NCBI RefSeq assembly: GCF_914271485.1
Contig: NZ_CAJZAG010000012.1
Location: 1 to 64,000 of the forward strand
DNA: 64,000 nucleotides
From: Cupriavidus pampae
GTDB lineage: Bacteria; Pseudomonadota; Gammaproteobacteria; Burkholderiales; Burkholderiaceae
Direction: 5' to 3'
Part shown: positions 18,337-27,263 of the stretch, one piece after another
How the letters are laid out: each line of letters begins with the position of its first letter
How positions within the stretch are numbered: the first letter of the stretch is position 1
Made by a program: the position numbers and the translations under genes
Notes under the pieces: generated by a model
What the model was told of the DNA's origin: nothing
Databases searched by the model: none
The model's input: the letters and a program-made list of their open reading frames with translations, nothing else

Positions 18337-19769
18337 GGTGTCAGCTCGGATCCGGTGCTCAGGCCAACCTTGCTCAGCAGGCGTTCGACCAGTTGCATCA
18401 TCTGTTTGAGCTGCTCGCGCACGCGTTCCGCAATCGTGCGCAAATACACACCACGGTCTTCGCCAAAGCCCGGCAGATTGATGGTTTCATCGACTACCTT
18501 GGTGATGGCCTTGCTTACCCGTTCCCTGCTTTCATCGGTTGAGTTTGGGTAATCTTTAGTTACGCTTTTTACTCGGGCGTCGAAATTATCGCAGGCTTCT
18601 TGGTAAGCCCCCACGAGAGTGGGGTGCTTTTCCCATAGCTGGTCCATGCCTTCCTTGAGGGGGCGCAGGTCGGGATCGGTCGCGAGATTTTGCATGATGG
18701 TCTGCACCGGCATGCCGTGCTCGTGGGCGAACGACTGCATCTGGTCCTCCCAGACGGTGAAATCTTCGGTCGCGCGCAACTTGTCGGCGGCATCGACGAC
18801 ATCCTTGCAGGCGGCGTCGATCCGATCGAGCTTGTACTGGGAGATGAATTTGCCCGAGGTGTAAAGCGCAGAGGCCTCGCCGATCGACATCGCCTCGCCT
18901 GCTGGCACGGGCACCTGCGTCGCAGGTGCGGCGTCCAGTCCCATCTGCGCGTGCGTGCGCTTCAGGTGTCGGGCGGCGCTCGATAGGGCGAGGAACGGCA
19001 TGGCGAGCCCTCGGCCGACCAGATCGGCCACGCCGGCACCAGCGCTGCTGCCGGCGGCCACCATCTGCTGCGGCGGCTGGCCTTGGCCGCGTGCAGCGCC
19101 CTTGCCGGCGTGCTCCGGGGTCGCGGGCGTCTGTGTATCATCGGCGTCCGCTTGCGGCTGCGCAGGCGTGCTGGCGGCCGCGCTCGGGACGGGGGCGCCG
19201 CCGTTAAGCGAGATCTTTAGGCGCTTGCCGCGCGGCGGCGCTGCGTTCTGACCGCTCAGCGCACGTTGGGTCGCCGCCAGTTTTTCGTCGAGCGTGCTTT
19301 CGCTGGAGACCTGCGGGACCGAGTCGAGCAACGCGACGCCCTTTGGCGTCGCCGTGCCAAGCTGGACCGCCTCGGGGGCGATCTCCTCCTTCGACATCTT
19401 GCACAGGTTCGCGAGATCGGCGATCGACTGGATGCTGGCAAGCGGATCGGCGGTCGGCCCATCCGTGGCCGGGGTCGCGGCCTGCGTGGCCGCGCTTTCT
19501 TCCTCCGGCGTCACAGGCGCCTGTACGTCGGCAGCAGCCGGCTCCGCCGGCGCGCCCTCGGGGGCCACCACCGCAACCGGCTCATCCGCCTGCGCAGCCG
19601 CCTCCAGTGCTGCAGCCGGGATCACGTCGAGCAGATCGGCAGCCGAATGCACATCGGCCAGCACGTCGGTGTCGGGCGTGTCCACGTCATCGCCGGCCAG
19701 ACTCGGGTCGGCCAGCGGTTGGTCATTGTCTGCGCTTTTCAAAGAGCCGAGAGTAAGCTTCTTTGCCAT
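18333..19769 (-). CDS. Ala/Pro-rich protein with alpha-helical C-terminal half
   Basis: A 478-residue protein. Residues 1-230 are low-complexity, rich in Ala, Pro, Glu and Thr, and probably disordered. Residues 300-478 look helical and charged, with short coiled-coil-like stretches. No signal peptide. The start has GAGGAA upstream and follows a 70-bp gap after the M23 gene, the only sizeable gap in this operon. The architecture resembles large disordered transfer proteins, but I recognise no family. Confidence 0.7.
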   Translation of the reverse strand: MAKKLTLGSLKSADNDQPLADPSLAGDDVDTPDTDVLADVHSAADLLDVIPAAALEAAAQADEPVAVVAPEGAPAEPAAADVQAPVTPEEESAATQAATPATDGPTADPLASIQSIADLANLCKMSKEEIAPEAVQLGTATPKGVALLDSVPQVSSESTLDEKLAATQRALSGQNAAPPRGKRLKISLNGGAPVPSAAASTPAQPQADADDTQTPATPEHAGKGAARGQGQPPQQMVAAGSSAGAGVADLVGRGLAMPFLALSSAARHLKRTHAQMGLDAAPATQVPVPAGEAMSIGEASALYTSGKFISQYKLDRIDAACKDVVDAADKLRATEDFTVWEDQMQSFAHEHGMPVQTIMQNLATDPDLRPLKEGMDQLWEKHPTLVGAYQEACDNFDARVKSVTKDYPNSTDESRERVSKAITKVVDETINLPGFGEDRGVYLRTIAERVREQLKQMMQLVERLLSKVGLSTGSELTP

Positions 19770-19840
19770 GATTCACATTCCTCGTTGGGTTCCCACTTTG
19801 TCTTCGGCCGCCGCGTCCGGCGACCTGCCTCCCTGCCGCC

Positions 19841-20935
19841 TTAATTCGTCTTTCGCTGCGCTGCGACTGCGACCGCACGGCTGTACGTCGCGTCAACGCG
19901 CGGGTTGAAATACGCTTGCGTATTGAAGGCGAGGCGCGTGGCCAGCATGCCTTCCATCCGAGCGTACTTTTCTTGTATCCGGGCTCGCAGCCAGAGCTTG
20001 GCGCCCCGGATGCGGGCGATTTCGACCCATAAACCGCGAGTACTCATCTCGGTCAGACGAGTTTCCCATTCCGTATCGAGCGAGCGCCGCAGCATTTCGG
20101 CTTCGACTATCTGCTCCTCGCTCATGCCTTCGTACGTTTCGTACGGCGGCGTGTCCGGCATCCCGTAGCGCTCGGTTTCGGCGACGCTCGGCTGCGCGGC
20201 CTGCGCTTCCTTGGCCTGCTCGTCGGAGCTGGCCGCGTTCGGGTTGCTGCTCAGGCCGCCCCCCACCGGGGTTGGGGCCGCGCCACCGGTGCCTTGGGTC
20301 ACCGTGCCGGCATCGGCCGTGTGAGGATAAGTCTTGCACATGTATGACAGCGGGTTGCGCATGTAGCGGCTGCGCGTGCTGTCGGTCCCATCGTTGGTCT
20401 CCCGCAGCTTGGTGCCGCCGTAGCCCGTCACATACTCCAGATGCAAGTGGACTGGCAGACCGTCGCTATGGTCCATGTGATTCGAAGTGCCCCCAGCGAC
20501 CCCGATTTTATCCCCAGTTGCGACCCTTTTCTGCCCGACCCCCCCTTCGGCATCCTTGAAACCGATAGCGCCGCCGCTTTTGATCGACGGCTCGACCTTG
20601 GCCAAGTGGCTGTAGAGCAGGATGTCCCCGTTATCACGCTTGATCGCCACGCGGTTACCATAACCCGAACCCCAAAACCCCGCACCAATAACAGTGCCAT
20701 TATCGGCGGCCAGCAGGTCGGCACCGGTATTTCCGTTGCGTGCGCGCATATCCACGCCCCAATGGGTCCGGGGCGCCGAGTAATGGCTGAGGTTCCGGGT
20801 CTTACCGAAGGTACTGGTTACGGTCACCGGATTCATCGCCACCGGGTCGGCCAGACAGGCATCGGCAAGAACCGAGGGCATCGCGGACGACACGGCGGCC
20901 CCCACCATCAACTGAGCAGCGGTCGGGATGCGCAT
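19841..20935 (-). CDS. Exported M23-type peptidoglycan peptidase with extra C-terminal helical domain
   Basis: A 364-residue exported protein: signal peptide to about residue 25, then a LytM/M23 domain. Its zinc ligands are visible in THWGVDMRA (HxxxD) and PVHLHLEY (HxH). It would open the cell wall for the transfer apparatus. After a Pro/Ala linker, residues 290-345 form a helical domain with RGLWVEIARIRG and ARMEGMLA, which closely resembles the C-terminus of the two adjacent secreted proteins. ATGA overlap with the gene before. Confidence 0.88.
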   Translation of the reverse strand: MRIPTAAQLMVGAAVSSAMPSVLADACLADPVAMNPVTVTSTFGKTRNLSHYSAPRTHWGVDMRARNGNTGADLLAADNGTVIGAGFWGSGYGNRVAIKRDNGDILLYSHLAKVEPSIKSGGAIGFKDAEGGVGQKRVATGDKIGVAGGTSNHMDHSDGLPVHLHLEYVTGYGGTKLRETNDGTDSTRSRYMRNPLSYMCKTYPHTADAGTVTQGTGGAAPTPVGGGLSSNPNAASSDEQAKEAQAAQPSVAETERYGMPDTPPYETYEGMSEEQIVEAEMLRRSLDTEWETRLTEMSTRGLWVEIARIRGAKLWLRARIQEKYARMEGMLATRLAFNTQAYFNPRVDATYSRAVAVAAQRKTN

Positions 20936-22110
20936 CACTGCACCTTGGCCCGCGCGGCGCGGTCTTGAGCCTGCTGGGCGGCCGCGTCGGAAAGAACGGC
21001 GATCCCCTGCCCGCCGTTGACGCCCCCAGCGTTGCGGGCACGGGCGGCCAGCATGGCGGCCGTCAGGCCTTCCATGCGGCCGGCCTGTTGGTAGGTCTGG
21101 TTGAGCAGGTAGAGCTCGGTCGCGGACATTTTGGCGTATTCGACCAGCAGGCCGCGTTCGCTCATGGATGCCTTGCTCTTGGCCCACTCTTCGTAGTTGT
21201 CGCCGCCGGCGTAGGTGCCAATCTTGGCCTGCAGGGCGTCCAGCACGCTCTGGCCGGCTTGCCCGTCGCCGCGTCGCTCGGTCCACGACTGGATGCTCTT
21301 GAACGAGGCTTGGCTGACCGAGCGGATGGCGTCTTCGCTGCGCTTGGCGTCCAGATAGGACTGGCCTGCCGGTGTCTTGGCGGTTTCGGCCGAGATCGCG
21401 GTGCGCGGCACGCCAAAGAGGTTGTTCAGGAACGCATTCTTGGCGGTGTTCTGCGCCGAGTTAATATCCGCCGACGCAAAGAGATTGGCGGCGTCCACGT
21501 CGAGCCCCGCATACTGGCCGGCACTCGCGCACAGGCCGGCGGCCGCCTCGTCGGCCGTGCAATAGATGCCCTTGGCGTCCTGCAGCCGGCGCGTGAAAAT
21601 CGCGGTCTTATCGCGGATGAAGCGTCCCGGCCCCGCGTCAAGTTCACGGATCACCTTGTCCTGCATATCGCGGGCGGCTTCACCAATGGCCACTGCTACG
21701 CCTTGCGAGCGCGTCACTTCCCCGCAGGGGTCGTAGCCCTGACCGGTCGCGGCGTTGTAGTCCATGATCGTGCTATGGACCGTTTCGCGTTGCGACAGGT
21801 CCGCAAACACGCTGGCCATGCCTTGCTTGGCCCCCATGTTGACCGTCGTTTCCTTTTCGGCCGACGCGTTGATCTGCATGGCCAGCACCTTCATGGCCGA
21901 CTGCACGCGCATGCCGTTGAGCACGCGAGACACGGCATAGGTCTCCATCATGCCGTTCAGGGCGCCGGCGACCGTGCCGGCCGAGGCCGTGATACCGGTC
22001 GACCAGATGGAGTCGACCACAGCGGGGCAGCCCCAGCCAGCAGCGAGTCCGGAGGCGGACAGCAGGGTCGCCGAGACGATCAGCTTGTGGACGGTGTTGA
22101 GGCGCTTCAT
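20935..22110 (-). CDS. Exported transfer-system protein, family member 1
   Basis: A 391-residue protein with signal peptide (LIVSATLLSASGLAAGWG). Conserved points shared with the next two genes: an early helical region, a DPC motif (GYDPCGEV), a central cysteine pair (IYCTADEAAAGLC), and a C-terminal helix (RGLLVEYAKMSATEL ... GRMEGLTAAMLA). The cysteine pattern suggests disulfides in the periplasm. Likely a pilus, core or stabilising component of the conjugation machinery; exact role unknown. Confidence 0.75.
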   Translation of the reverse strand: MKRLNTVHKLIVSATLLSASGLAAGWGCPAVVDSIWSTGITASAGTVAGALNGMMETYAVSRVLNGMRVQSAMKVLAMQINASAEKETTVNMGAKQGMASVFADLSQRETVHSTIMDYNAATGQGYDPCGEVTRSQGVAVAIGEAARDMQDKVIRELDAGPGRFIRDKTAIFTRRLQDAKGIYCTADEAAAGLCASAGQYAGLDVDAANLFASADINSAQNTAKNAFLNNLFGVPRTAISAETAKTPAGQSYLDAKRSEDAIRSVSQASFKSIQSWTERRGDGQAGQSVLDALQAKIGTYAGGDNYEEWAKSKASMSERGLLVEYAKMSATELYLLNQTYQQAGRMEGLTAAMLAARARNAGGVNGGQGIAVLSDAAAQQAQDRAARAKVQ

Positions 22111-23216
22111 CGGGCCACCTTTCGTGCGGCTTCCTGTGCCAGCGCGACTTGTTCGGCGCGGGCGGCCAGTTGAGCCTGCCCGCCTTGATTTTCGAGCTCC
22201 AGCAGCGCCGCGAGATTGGCCTCGGTGCGCAGGTTGCTGCGCAGGTTCTGCTCCAGCTGCTTCAGTTGCAGGCCCTGAATCTTGACGATGTCCACCAGCA
22301 CGCCCCGCTGGGCTTGGCTAGCCTGATCCTGCGCCCACTGCATGGCGCGCGAGGTACCGAAGTACTGGCCAATGCGTTCGGCCATCGGCGCATTCAGCGT
22401 CTCGGTGTCGATCTGCAGCGACTTGAGCGAGTTGGCGGCCAGCCCGAGGTAGGCATCCTTCTTTTTCTTTTCCAGCACATAGGCGCTGCCTTCCGGGGTA
22501 TTTACGACCCCCTTGGGCAACGCGGCGTCGGGCATGCCGATGATGTTGTTGATGACGGCATTGCGTGCGGTCACCATGTCGGCCGACGTGTCGGTGTTGA
22601 AGATCAGTGCCGCATTGGTATCGCCACCGGGGATCTTGCCCACGCTGCTGCACACGCCGGCATCGACATCGGCCTGTGTGCAGAAGAGCTTGCGGTGCTG
22701 GTCCTCGCGGGCGCGTAGGATATCGGCCTGCACGCCGTAGCGCCCGCCGGTCGCTTCGACTTCGGTGCGCAGACGCGTGGGGACAGCGGTGCGGGCGGTG
22801 GTCTCTGCCTTGGCAAGCGTCTTCACCCCCGTTAGCTGGCCGCAGGGGTCAAAGCCCTGCGACGAGTAGTCGAGCATGATCTTGTCGACCAGCTTGCGGT
22901 CCGACACGTCCTTGACCACAGAAGCGAGTGCCTCCTCGGCCTGCGTGCTAACGCGGGTGTTCTTTTCCGAAGACTGCGCCAGCTGTTGGGTCATGACCTT
23001 GAGGGCCGAGATCATGTACTGGGTCTGCACGGTGTCGGTGGCGATCAACTGGGCGCCGATCGCGCCCACGTTTGCCACGAGCGCGGTCGCCGCCGCACCG
23101 GCAGCGGTTACCACGAGCGGTTCCGTGCCGCCACAGGATGCCCACGCCACGGTCGCGCTGGAGGTCAGCGCGACGAACGTGACGGCGGTTTTCTTCAAAC
23201 GGTGCGTGCGGGTCAT
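22107..23216 (-). CDS. Exported transfer-system protein, family member 2
   Basis: A 369-residue protein with a signal peptide (TAVTFVALTSSATVAWA). It shares with its neighbours the DPC motif (FDPCGQL), the cysteine pair (LFCTQADVDAGVC), and a C-terminal helical region beginning RGVLVDIVKIQG. The ATG at 23216 overlaps the upstream stop; a longer in-frame extension was discarded because it would cover the upstream gene. Probably a tandem duplicate of member 1 that has diverged. Confidence 0.75.
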   Translation of the reverse strand: MTRTHRLKKTAVTFVALTSSATVAWASCGGTEPLVVTAAGAAATALVANVGAIGAQLIATDTVQTQYMISALKVMTQQLAQSSEKNTRVSTQAEEALASVVKDVSDRKLVDKIMLDYSSQGFDPCGQLTGVKTLAKAETTARTAVPTRLRTEVEATGGRYGVQADILRAREDQHRKLFCTQADVDAGVCSSVGKIPGGDTNAALIFNTDTSADMVTARNAVINNIIGMPDAALPKGVVNTPEGSAYVLEKKKKDAYLGLAANSLKSLQIDTETLNAPMAERIGQYFGTSRAMQWAQDQASQAQRGVLVDIVKIQGLQLKQLEQNLRSNLRTEANLAALLELENQGGQAQLAARAEQVALAQEAARKVAR

Positions 23217-24058
23217 TGCGTATTGGCTGGTTTGCGGGCTTCGCCGGCAAGCTGCGGGGTATGAGCCTCGATCTGGCGCATGAACGAGAAGCGCGCCATC
23301 GAGAGGTAGGCTTCCTCCTTGCGCCGGACAGCTAAGGCGCTCACGCACTGGGCGTCCGTGCAGGCCCCGGCACGCGGCATGGCCTTGACCGGGACGATGT
23401 TCTTCACGTAATCGGTGGCCGCCTCGGTCTGATCCCAGCCGAAGGTCTTGCCCGGGGCCAGATGCATCGAATAGTCGCTGTCGCCGCCCTGCATGCCGTT
23501 GGCATTGAGCGTGCAATAGCCGGCTGACGCTTCGGACACGGTGCAGTACCGGCTCAGGTGCCGGCTGTTGCGATCGGCAAGCTGGGCGGCATAGGGAAAT
23601 TTGGTCGCCTTGACCGTGGTGCCCAGCAGGCCGGAGACGCCGCCCGCGTTCACGCGCCCGGTGTCCGACGTTGTGTAGATGCGCTGCATCCCCGCCTGAG
23701 CACTCTGGCCCGTTTTACCGGACGTTTCCTGCACGGCTCCGGCCATGGCGAGCTGGTAGCACGGGTCCGAGAGCTGTCCCGTCGGGCCGAACTCTTCCAA
23801 GGACTTGCGCACCTGCGAGGTGTTGTAAATGTCCACGATGGCCGAGCCCAGCGCCTGCATGGCTTGCATGCGCAACTGGTTCTTCTTCTCCGCCGACGCC
23901 TCGGTCTGCTTGGCCACCGCCTTGTAGGTGCTGGCAAGCTGAGAGATCTGATAGATCCACGCCATCACGCCTTCGGCATGCGCGACGGCCGGCAGCGCCA
24001 TGGACACCATGAGTGTCATGGCGCCCACCAGTCGGGAAACGCGGGTCCGCATTGTCAT
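23213..24058 (-). CDS. Exported transfer-system protein, family member 3
   Basis: A 281-residue protein, signal peptide ending near AVAHA (residue 27). It has the same plan as the two genes after it, with SDPCYQL, RYCTVSEASAGYC and a shorter C-terminus (AYLSMARFSFMRQIEAH). It is first of the tandem trio. Start and upstream stop overlap by 1 nt (TAATG). Confidence 0.72.
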   Translation of the reverse strand: MTMRTRVSRLVGAMTLMVSMALPAVAHAEGVMAWIYQISQLASTYKAVAKQTEASAEKKNQLRMQAMQALGSAIVDIYNTSQVRKSLEEFGPTGQLSDPCYQLAMAGAVQETSGKTGQSAQAGMQRIYTTSDTGRVNAGGVSGLLGTTVKATKFPYAAQLADRNSRHLSRYCTVSEASAGYCTLNANGMQGGDSDYSMHLAPGKTFGWDQTEAATDYVKNIVPVKAMPRAGACTDAQCVSALAVRRKEEAYLSMARFSFMRQIEAHTPQLAGEARKPANTQ

Positions 24059-24861
24059 TACCGGCCAAACACAGAGGTGCCCACCGTGGCGGGCGTAACC
24101 GGCTGGGCCTGCTGCGGCTGCTGCTGGTATTGCGGCGCGGTCTGGTAACTGGTCATCGGTGCGGGACTGGCGGCCGGTGTGCTGCTGTAGGCCGTCGGGC
24201 TTGTCGGTGTCACCGGCGTGTTGGCCGGCGCCGTGATGGTTGTACCGCCACCGCTGATCGTGGTGCCGCTCGTGCCGGCCGGGGGGCTGTTGGGCATCGT
24301 GTTGGCCGGGATGCCGTCGAGCACGCCCTTGACGGTCACTTGGCCGCCATAGCTCGTGCCATAGGAGGCGACGCTCTGTCCCGCAATCGTGGTGTCGATC
24401 TGCGTCTTGAAGCCCGTCACGACGCCCACGGCATTGTTGTACTTGCCGATCACGTCGCCCATGGCGTTGCGCGCAGCCGTACACACCTTGCCCACCGCAG
24501 CCTCGCTGGCTGCCTTGATGGCGTATTGCGCGGCTTCGGTGATCCAGCCCACCGGATCCGGGATCAGCTTCGACAGGTCGAAGCTCGTATTGAGTAGCGA
24601 GTCGATACAGGAGCTGGCGGAGCCCACGGCAAAGTACTTCGAGACGTCGGTACCGGTCACGCCGATCAGCTGGATCTTGCTGTTCACGGCCTGCTGAATC
24701 GAGTCACTGATCGGGCACGGTGGCGCTTCGGTGTTGGCCGCTTGATATTGCTGCGCGGAGACGGACACGATGCCGACTGCGCAGGCACCGCCCACCGCCC
24801 ACGCCAGCTCGCGCGGTTTCGGGAACTTCGCCGCGAGGCGGCGCAGATCGGGAAAGGCCAT
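24058..24861 (-). CDS. Membrane-anchored, Thr/Pro/Gln-rich envelope protein
   Basis: A 267-residue protein with an N-terminal signal anchor (ELAWAVGGACAVGIVSVSA), a central region with a few cysteines, and a C-terminal third (residues 185-267) dominated by Thr, Pro, Ser and Gln that may span the cell wall. TGATG overlap with the upstream gene. No family recognised; from context an envelope part of the transfer apparatus. Confidence 0.68.
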   Translation of the reverse strand: MAFPDLRRLAAKFPKPRELAWAVGGACAVGIVSVSAQQYQAANTEAPPCPISDSIQQAVNSKIQLIGVTGTDVSKYFAVGSASSCIDSLLNTSFDLSKLIPDPVGWITEAAQYAIKAASEAAVGKVCTAARNAMGDVIGKYNNAVGVVTGFKTQIDTTIAGQSVASYGTSYGGQVTVKGVLDGIPANTMPNSPPAGTSGTTISGGGTTITAPANTPVTPTSPTAYSSTPAASPAPMTSYQTAPQYQQQPQQAQPVTPATVGTSVFGR

Positions 24862-25415
24862 CACTGCACCTCCATATGTCGGCTGATCGCGCGCATGACC
24901 ATTTCGGTGTTGTCCTTGCTGAAGGCGCGGGAAAGGATCTGCGTGCGGAACAGGGCGCGCACGCGGCGGAACATGAGCCCGGCGTTCACATCGTCGGTAT
25001 CGTTGCTCTTGCAGTACGCCACCAGCTGCACGAAGAATTCGGGCTGCTGGGCCTGCAGCCCGTGCAAGATGTAGAAGACGCTGGACGCCTTGAGGGCGGC
25101 CATCGCCTGCACGAACGCATAGTTGTTCGGCTGGATGCTGTCCCGGTAATCCCGCAGGATGTCTGCGAGGCGGGCCAGCTGCGTGCGCAGACGCTCGCGG
25201 ACTGCGGGCTCCTCCCGGACGTCGCTAAATCGCTGCACGGTCCACGACTCCACCGCATCCATGAAGCCAATCACCGAGAACAGCGTCGCGGTCCGGTCTA
25301 CCTTCAGGAAGTGCTGATTGACGTGCGTGGGATCCAGCGAAAATTCCTTGAAGAACTCCGGCGCCTCACGAAAGGCTTCGTGCTCGGTCACCAGTGACTG
25401 GACAGCTGGTTCCAC
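24861..25415 (-). CDS. Hypothetical cytoplasmic protein, first gene of envelope operon
   Basis: A 184-residue, mostly helical soluble protein. The GTG at 25415 has GAGG 6 nt upstream, and the gene directly follows the AT-rich promoter region. It leads a nine-gene leftward operon. Its lack of signal peptide among exported neighbours hints at an assembly ATPase partner, chaperone or regulator; not recognised. Confidence 0.7.
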   Translation of the reverse strand: MEPAVQSLVTEHEAFREAPEFFKEFSLDPTHVNQHFLKVDRTATLFSVIGFMDAVESWTVQRFSDVREEPAVRERLRTQLARLADILRDYRDSIQPNNYAFVQAMAALKASSVFYILHGLQAQQPEFFVQLVAYCKSNDTDDVNAGLMFRRVRALFRTQILSRAFSKDNTEMVMRAISRHMEVQ

Positions 25416-25500
25416 AAAATACCTCGCAGTAGTGGGAATTATTGGTATAGTCTAAGTGATAACGCAAAAAATTAAAACTATTTTTGTATTCGGAGCCGAT
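25416..25500. promoter_or_regulatory. Divergent AT-rich promoter region
   Basis: An AT-rich 85-bp gap between the leftward envelope operon and a rightward small gene. On the minus strand it contains a long T-rich stretch followed by GCGTTATCACTTAGACTATACC; the dnaB promoter region also has a T-tract followed by CGTTATCA. TATACC may be the leftward -10. Confidence 0.45.
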
Positions 25501-25725
25501 ATGAAAGTCTTTTCGTGGCTGGCCAAACGCCGTCAGGTCACACAAATGCTCGCGCACATTGACCACTCGGTGCGCCAGCGGCTGGCCGAGCGCGAGCCCA
25601 TTTGGGCCGAGTGCAACGCCGACATCCAGCGGGACTACGTGCCAAGCACGCGACCGCCCGAGGCGAAGGCCGCTGGCAAGCCCAGCCCGGCCCCCGTCGA
25701 AGCGGTGCCGGAATACCTGCGTTGA
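25501..25725 (+). CDS. Small hypothetical protein, divergent to envelope operon
   Basis: A 74-residue soluble protein with a basic N-terminus (SWLAKRRQVTQ) and Pro-rich tail. ATG 25501 is preceded by GGAG; an earlier in-frame ATG lacks a site. It is followed 48 bp later by a strong hairpin terminator, so it is a single-gene transcript. Unknown function; a position divergent to an operon start is common for regulators. Confidence 0.6.
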   Translation: MKVFSWLAKRRQVTQMLAHIDHSVRQRLAEREPIWAECNADIQRDYVPSTRPPEAKAAGKPSPAPVEAVPEYLR

Positions 25726-25773
25726 CCCGGTCACCCTGACAGCGGGCCACCCTGCCCCCTCGCCTGCCAAGCA

Positions 25774-25798
25774 AAACGGCCCGCGCTGCGGGCCGTTT
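25774..25798 (+). terminator. Strong hairpin terminator, probably bidirectional
   Basis: An 11-bp perfect stem, AAACGGCCCGC-GCT-GCGGGCCGTTT, with A and T at its ends so it could work on both strands. It serves the rightward 74-residue gene and may also stop the leftward gene ending at 25820. Confidence 0.85.
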
Positions 25799-25819
25799 GT
25801 CATGGGGTAGTCCATCGCC

Positions 25820-26128
25820 CTACTGGGTTGCGGCCGGCGCGCCCGTTGCAGGCGACGCCGATTCCGGCGATGCCGGTAATGCGGACGTTGTCGTGTGGCT
25901 CGCTGCCCGCACGCAGACATCCGACACCGCCGGGACCTCCTTGGCGCAGCGCGCCTTGATGGTCTGGGCGAGCTCCTCTTTCTTGCGGTCGCTCTCCGAG
26001 AGCGAGTACATGCAGAAGAGCACCGTGGCCGCCGCCAAGGCCAGCATGGCGATCGACGGCCGCCAGCGTCGCGCCCCATCCTTATTCGTCAACGTGTCCA
26101 TATCCATCCTGTTGTGGCGGTACCGCAT
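25820..26128 (-). CDS. Small membrane-anchored protein
   Basis: A 102-residue protein with one membrane span (SIAMLALAAATVLFCMYSL), two cysteines after it, and a Ser/Pro/Ala-rich tail. ATG 26107 is an alternative start. It resembles several other single-span Cys-containing small proteins of the cargo region only in plan. Confidence 0.55.
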   Translation of the reverse strand: MRYRHNRMDMDTLTNKDGARRWRPSIAMLALAAATVLFCMYSLSESDRKKEELAQTIKARCAKEVPAVSDVCVRAASHTTTSALPASPESASPATGAPAATQ

Positions 26129-26632
26129 TCAGCCCAGTTCCGGGGACTGGCCCACCAGCCGGCGGGCATGCGCCGCGCCAGACCCTTAAGGTTTACGGCA
26201 ACCCACCCTACCCACTAACCCACCCAGAAGTGGGATCCCTTATTCTTTTCCCGTCGGCAGAAGCCCCGCCGCCCTTGCACTACCTGCCGCCCGGCCGTGC
26301 CGAGACCGCTTCCATACTCCTTTGCGTGCAACCGCATCCACCCCGCAGCCCTTGCTGCGCACCACATGGCGCCGCAGGCGCCAACCGGCTTTCGCCGGCC
26401 TTGTGCTCACCTACCGATCCAACGGAACCCACCCCAGCCGCACGGCTGGCGGGGCGCCGGTGTTGCCGGCGCCCTTGCGTCACCACGCTCGTCTCTGCGG
26501 CCTCGCGGGCGCGCGCTCCCTGTATCGCTTCTGGCATTCTTTGACATTGCAATACCAACGCTGACATCGCACTGTCTGCCTTCCCATAGTGCAAGGCCGG
26601 ATGACGCGGTCCGCCGTCGCTGACCTTCACCG
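26129..26632. other. 500-bp stretch without a convincing gene
   Basis: Open frames here have poor codon structure on both strands. The left end holds a G-rich tract (separate entry). Around 26434-26474 two neighbouring hairpins are seen: CAGCC-GCAC-GGCTG and a 9-bp stem GGGCGCCGG-TGTTG-CCGGCGCCC without a T-tract. A noncoding RNA, a transfer-origin-like structure or simply a decayed gene are all possible. Confidence 0.4.
26202..26225 (-). other. Possible G-quadruplex tract
   Basis: The minus strand has five GGG runs in 24 nt with loops of 1, 5, 2 and 1 nt (GGGTGGG, TTAGT, GGGTAGGGTGGG). It lies about 75 bp upstream of the start of the leftward gene at 26128, so it would be in its promoter or leader. 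Confidence 0.5.
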
Positions 26633-27256
26633 TCACGGGGCCGACATGGCAGTACTGTGTAGCCGCGTGTAGATCTGCTGCGCGATGACGTAGTCGATCA
26701 GGTGTTTGCCATGCGGAGTCGCGCTCACGAAGGCCCGGATCTCCGCCGGTGAGAAGGAAAACCACGCCGGCAGTTTGAGCTTGCGCTTGGCCGCGCTGTC
26801 TGCACTGTTGCACTGCTCGCACACCACCGTCGCGGGAAACCGCCCATACGGCCCATTGAACTGCAGATGGTCGCCGCTGTGGTCGTGGTGTTTGTGGTAC
26901 CCGCCGACCCAGCCGTAAAAGGCGTCTGGCCGGTGCGGGAAGCGCAGGGTCCAGCGCAGAATCTCGAATGTCGTGCGTGCGCAGCCCGGGCAGCGCCAGT
27001 CAGGCGGCAGCCCTTGAAAGATTAGCCTACAGTGCTGACCATCGAAGGCCGCAAAGTCGTCCGGCGTCGGTATCCGGCGATCGCGGTTGTGGTCGACCAC
27101 TTTCTCACGGTCTCGGTCCCTCAGGCCCGTGCCCCGACACAGGATACAGCCCGGTTTTGGAGTGCGGGGTCGTTCCTGCGGTGGCACGCAGCGGCACAGG
27201 CTGCTGGCGCGCAACGCTTGAAGGGCGGGGAACGTGTCGGCGGGTGGAAGTGTCAT
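26633..27256 (-). CDS. HNH-like zinc protein
   Basis: A 207-residue soluble protein with three CxxC pairs (CILC, CPGC, CEQCN) and a histidine cluster (GGYHKHHDHS) followed by RFPATVVCEQCNSADSAAK. The spacing of histidines to CxxCN is like an HNH/treble-clef nuclease, though I could not assign a named family. GAAGG precedes the ATG, 7 bp after the upstream stop. It is the second gene of the operon controlled by the 27.78-kb operator. Confidence 0.6.
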   Translation of the reverse strand: MTLPPADTFPALQALRASSLCRCVPPQERPRTPKPGCILCRGTGLRDRDREKVVDHNRDRRIPTPDDFAAFDGQHCRLIFQGLPPDWRCPGCARTTFEILRWTLRFPHRPDAFYGWVGGYHKHHDHSGDHLQFNGPYGRFPATVVCEQCNSADSAAKRKLKLPAWFSFSPAEIRAFVSATPHGKHLIDYVIAQQIYTRLHSTAMSAP

Positions 27257-27263
27257 GGTGCCT

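Noticed and set aside
26315-26320. Single ATACTC half-site
   Set aside because: No matching GAGTAT half-site at N3 distance and no promoter around it.
26280-26822. Leftward frame of 180 codons in the gap after the HNH-like gene
   Set aside because: It overlaps the HNH-like gene in another frame, is rich in unlikely residue runs and has no ribosome site.
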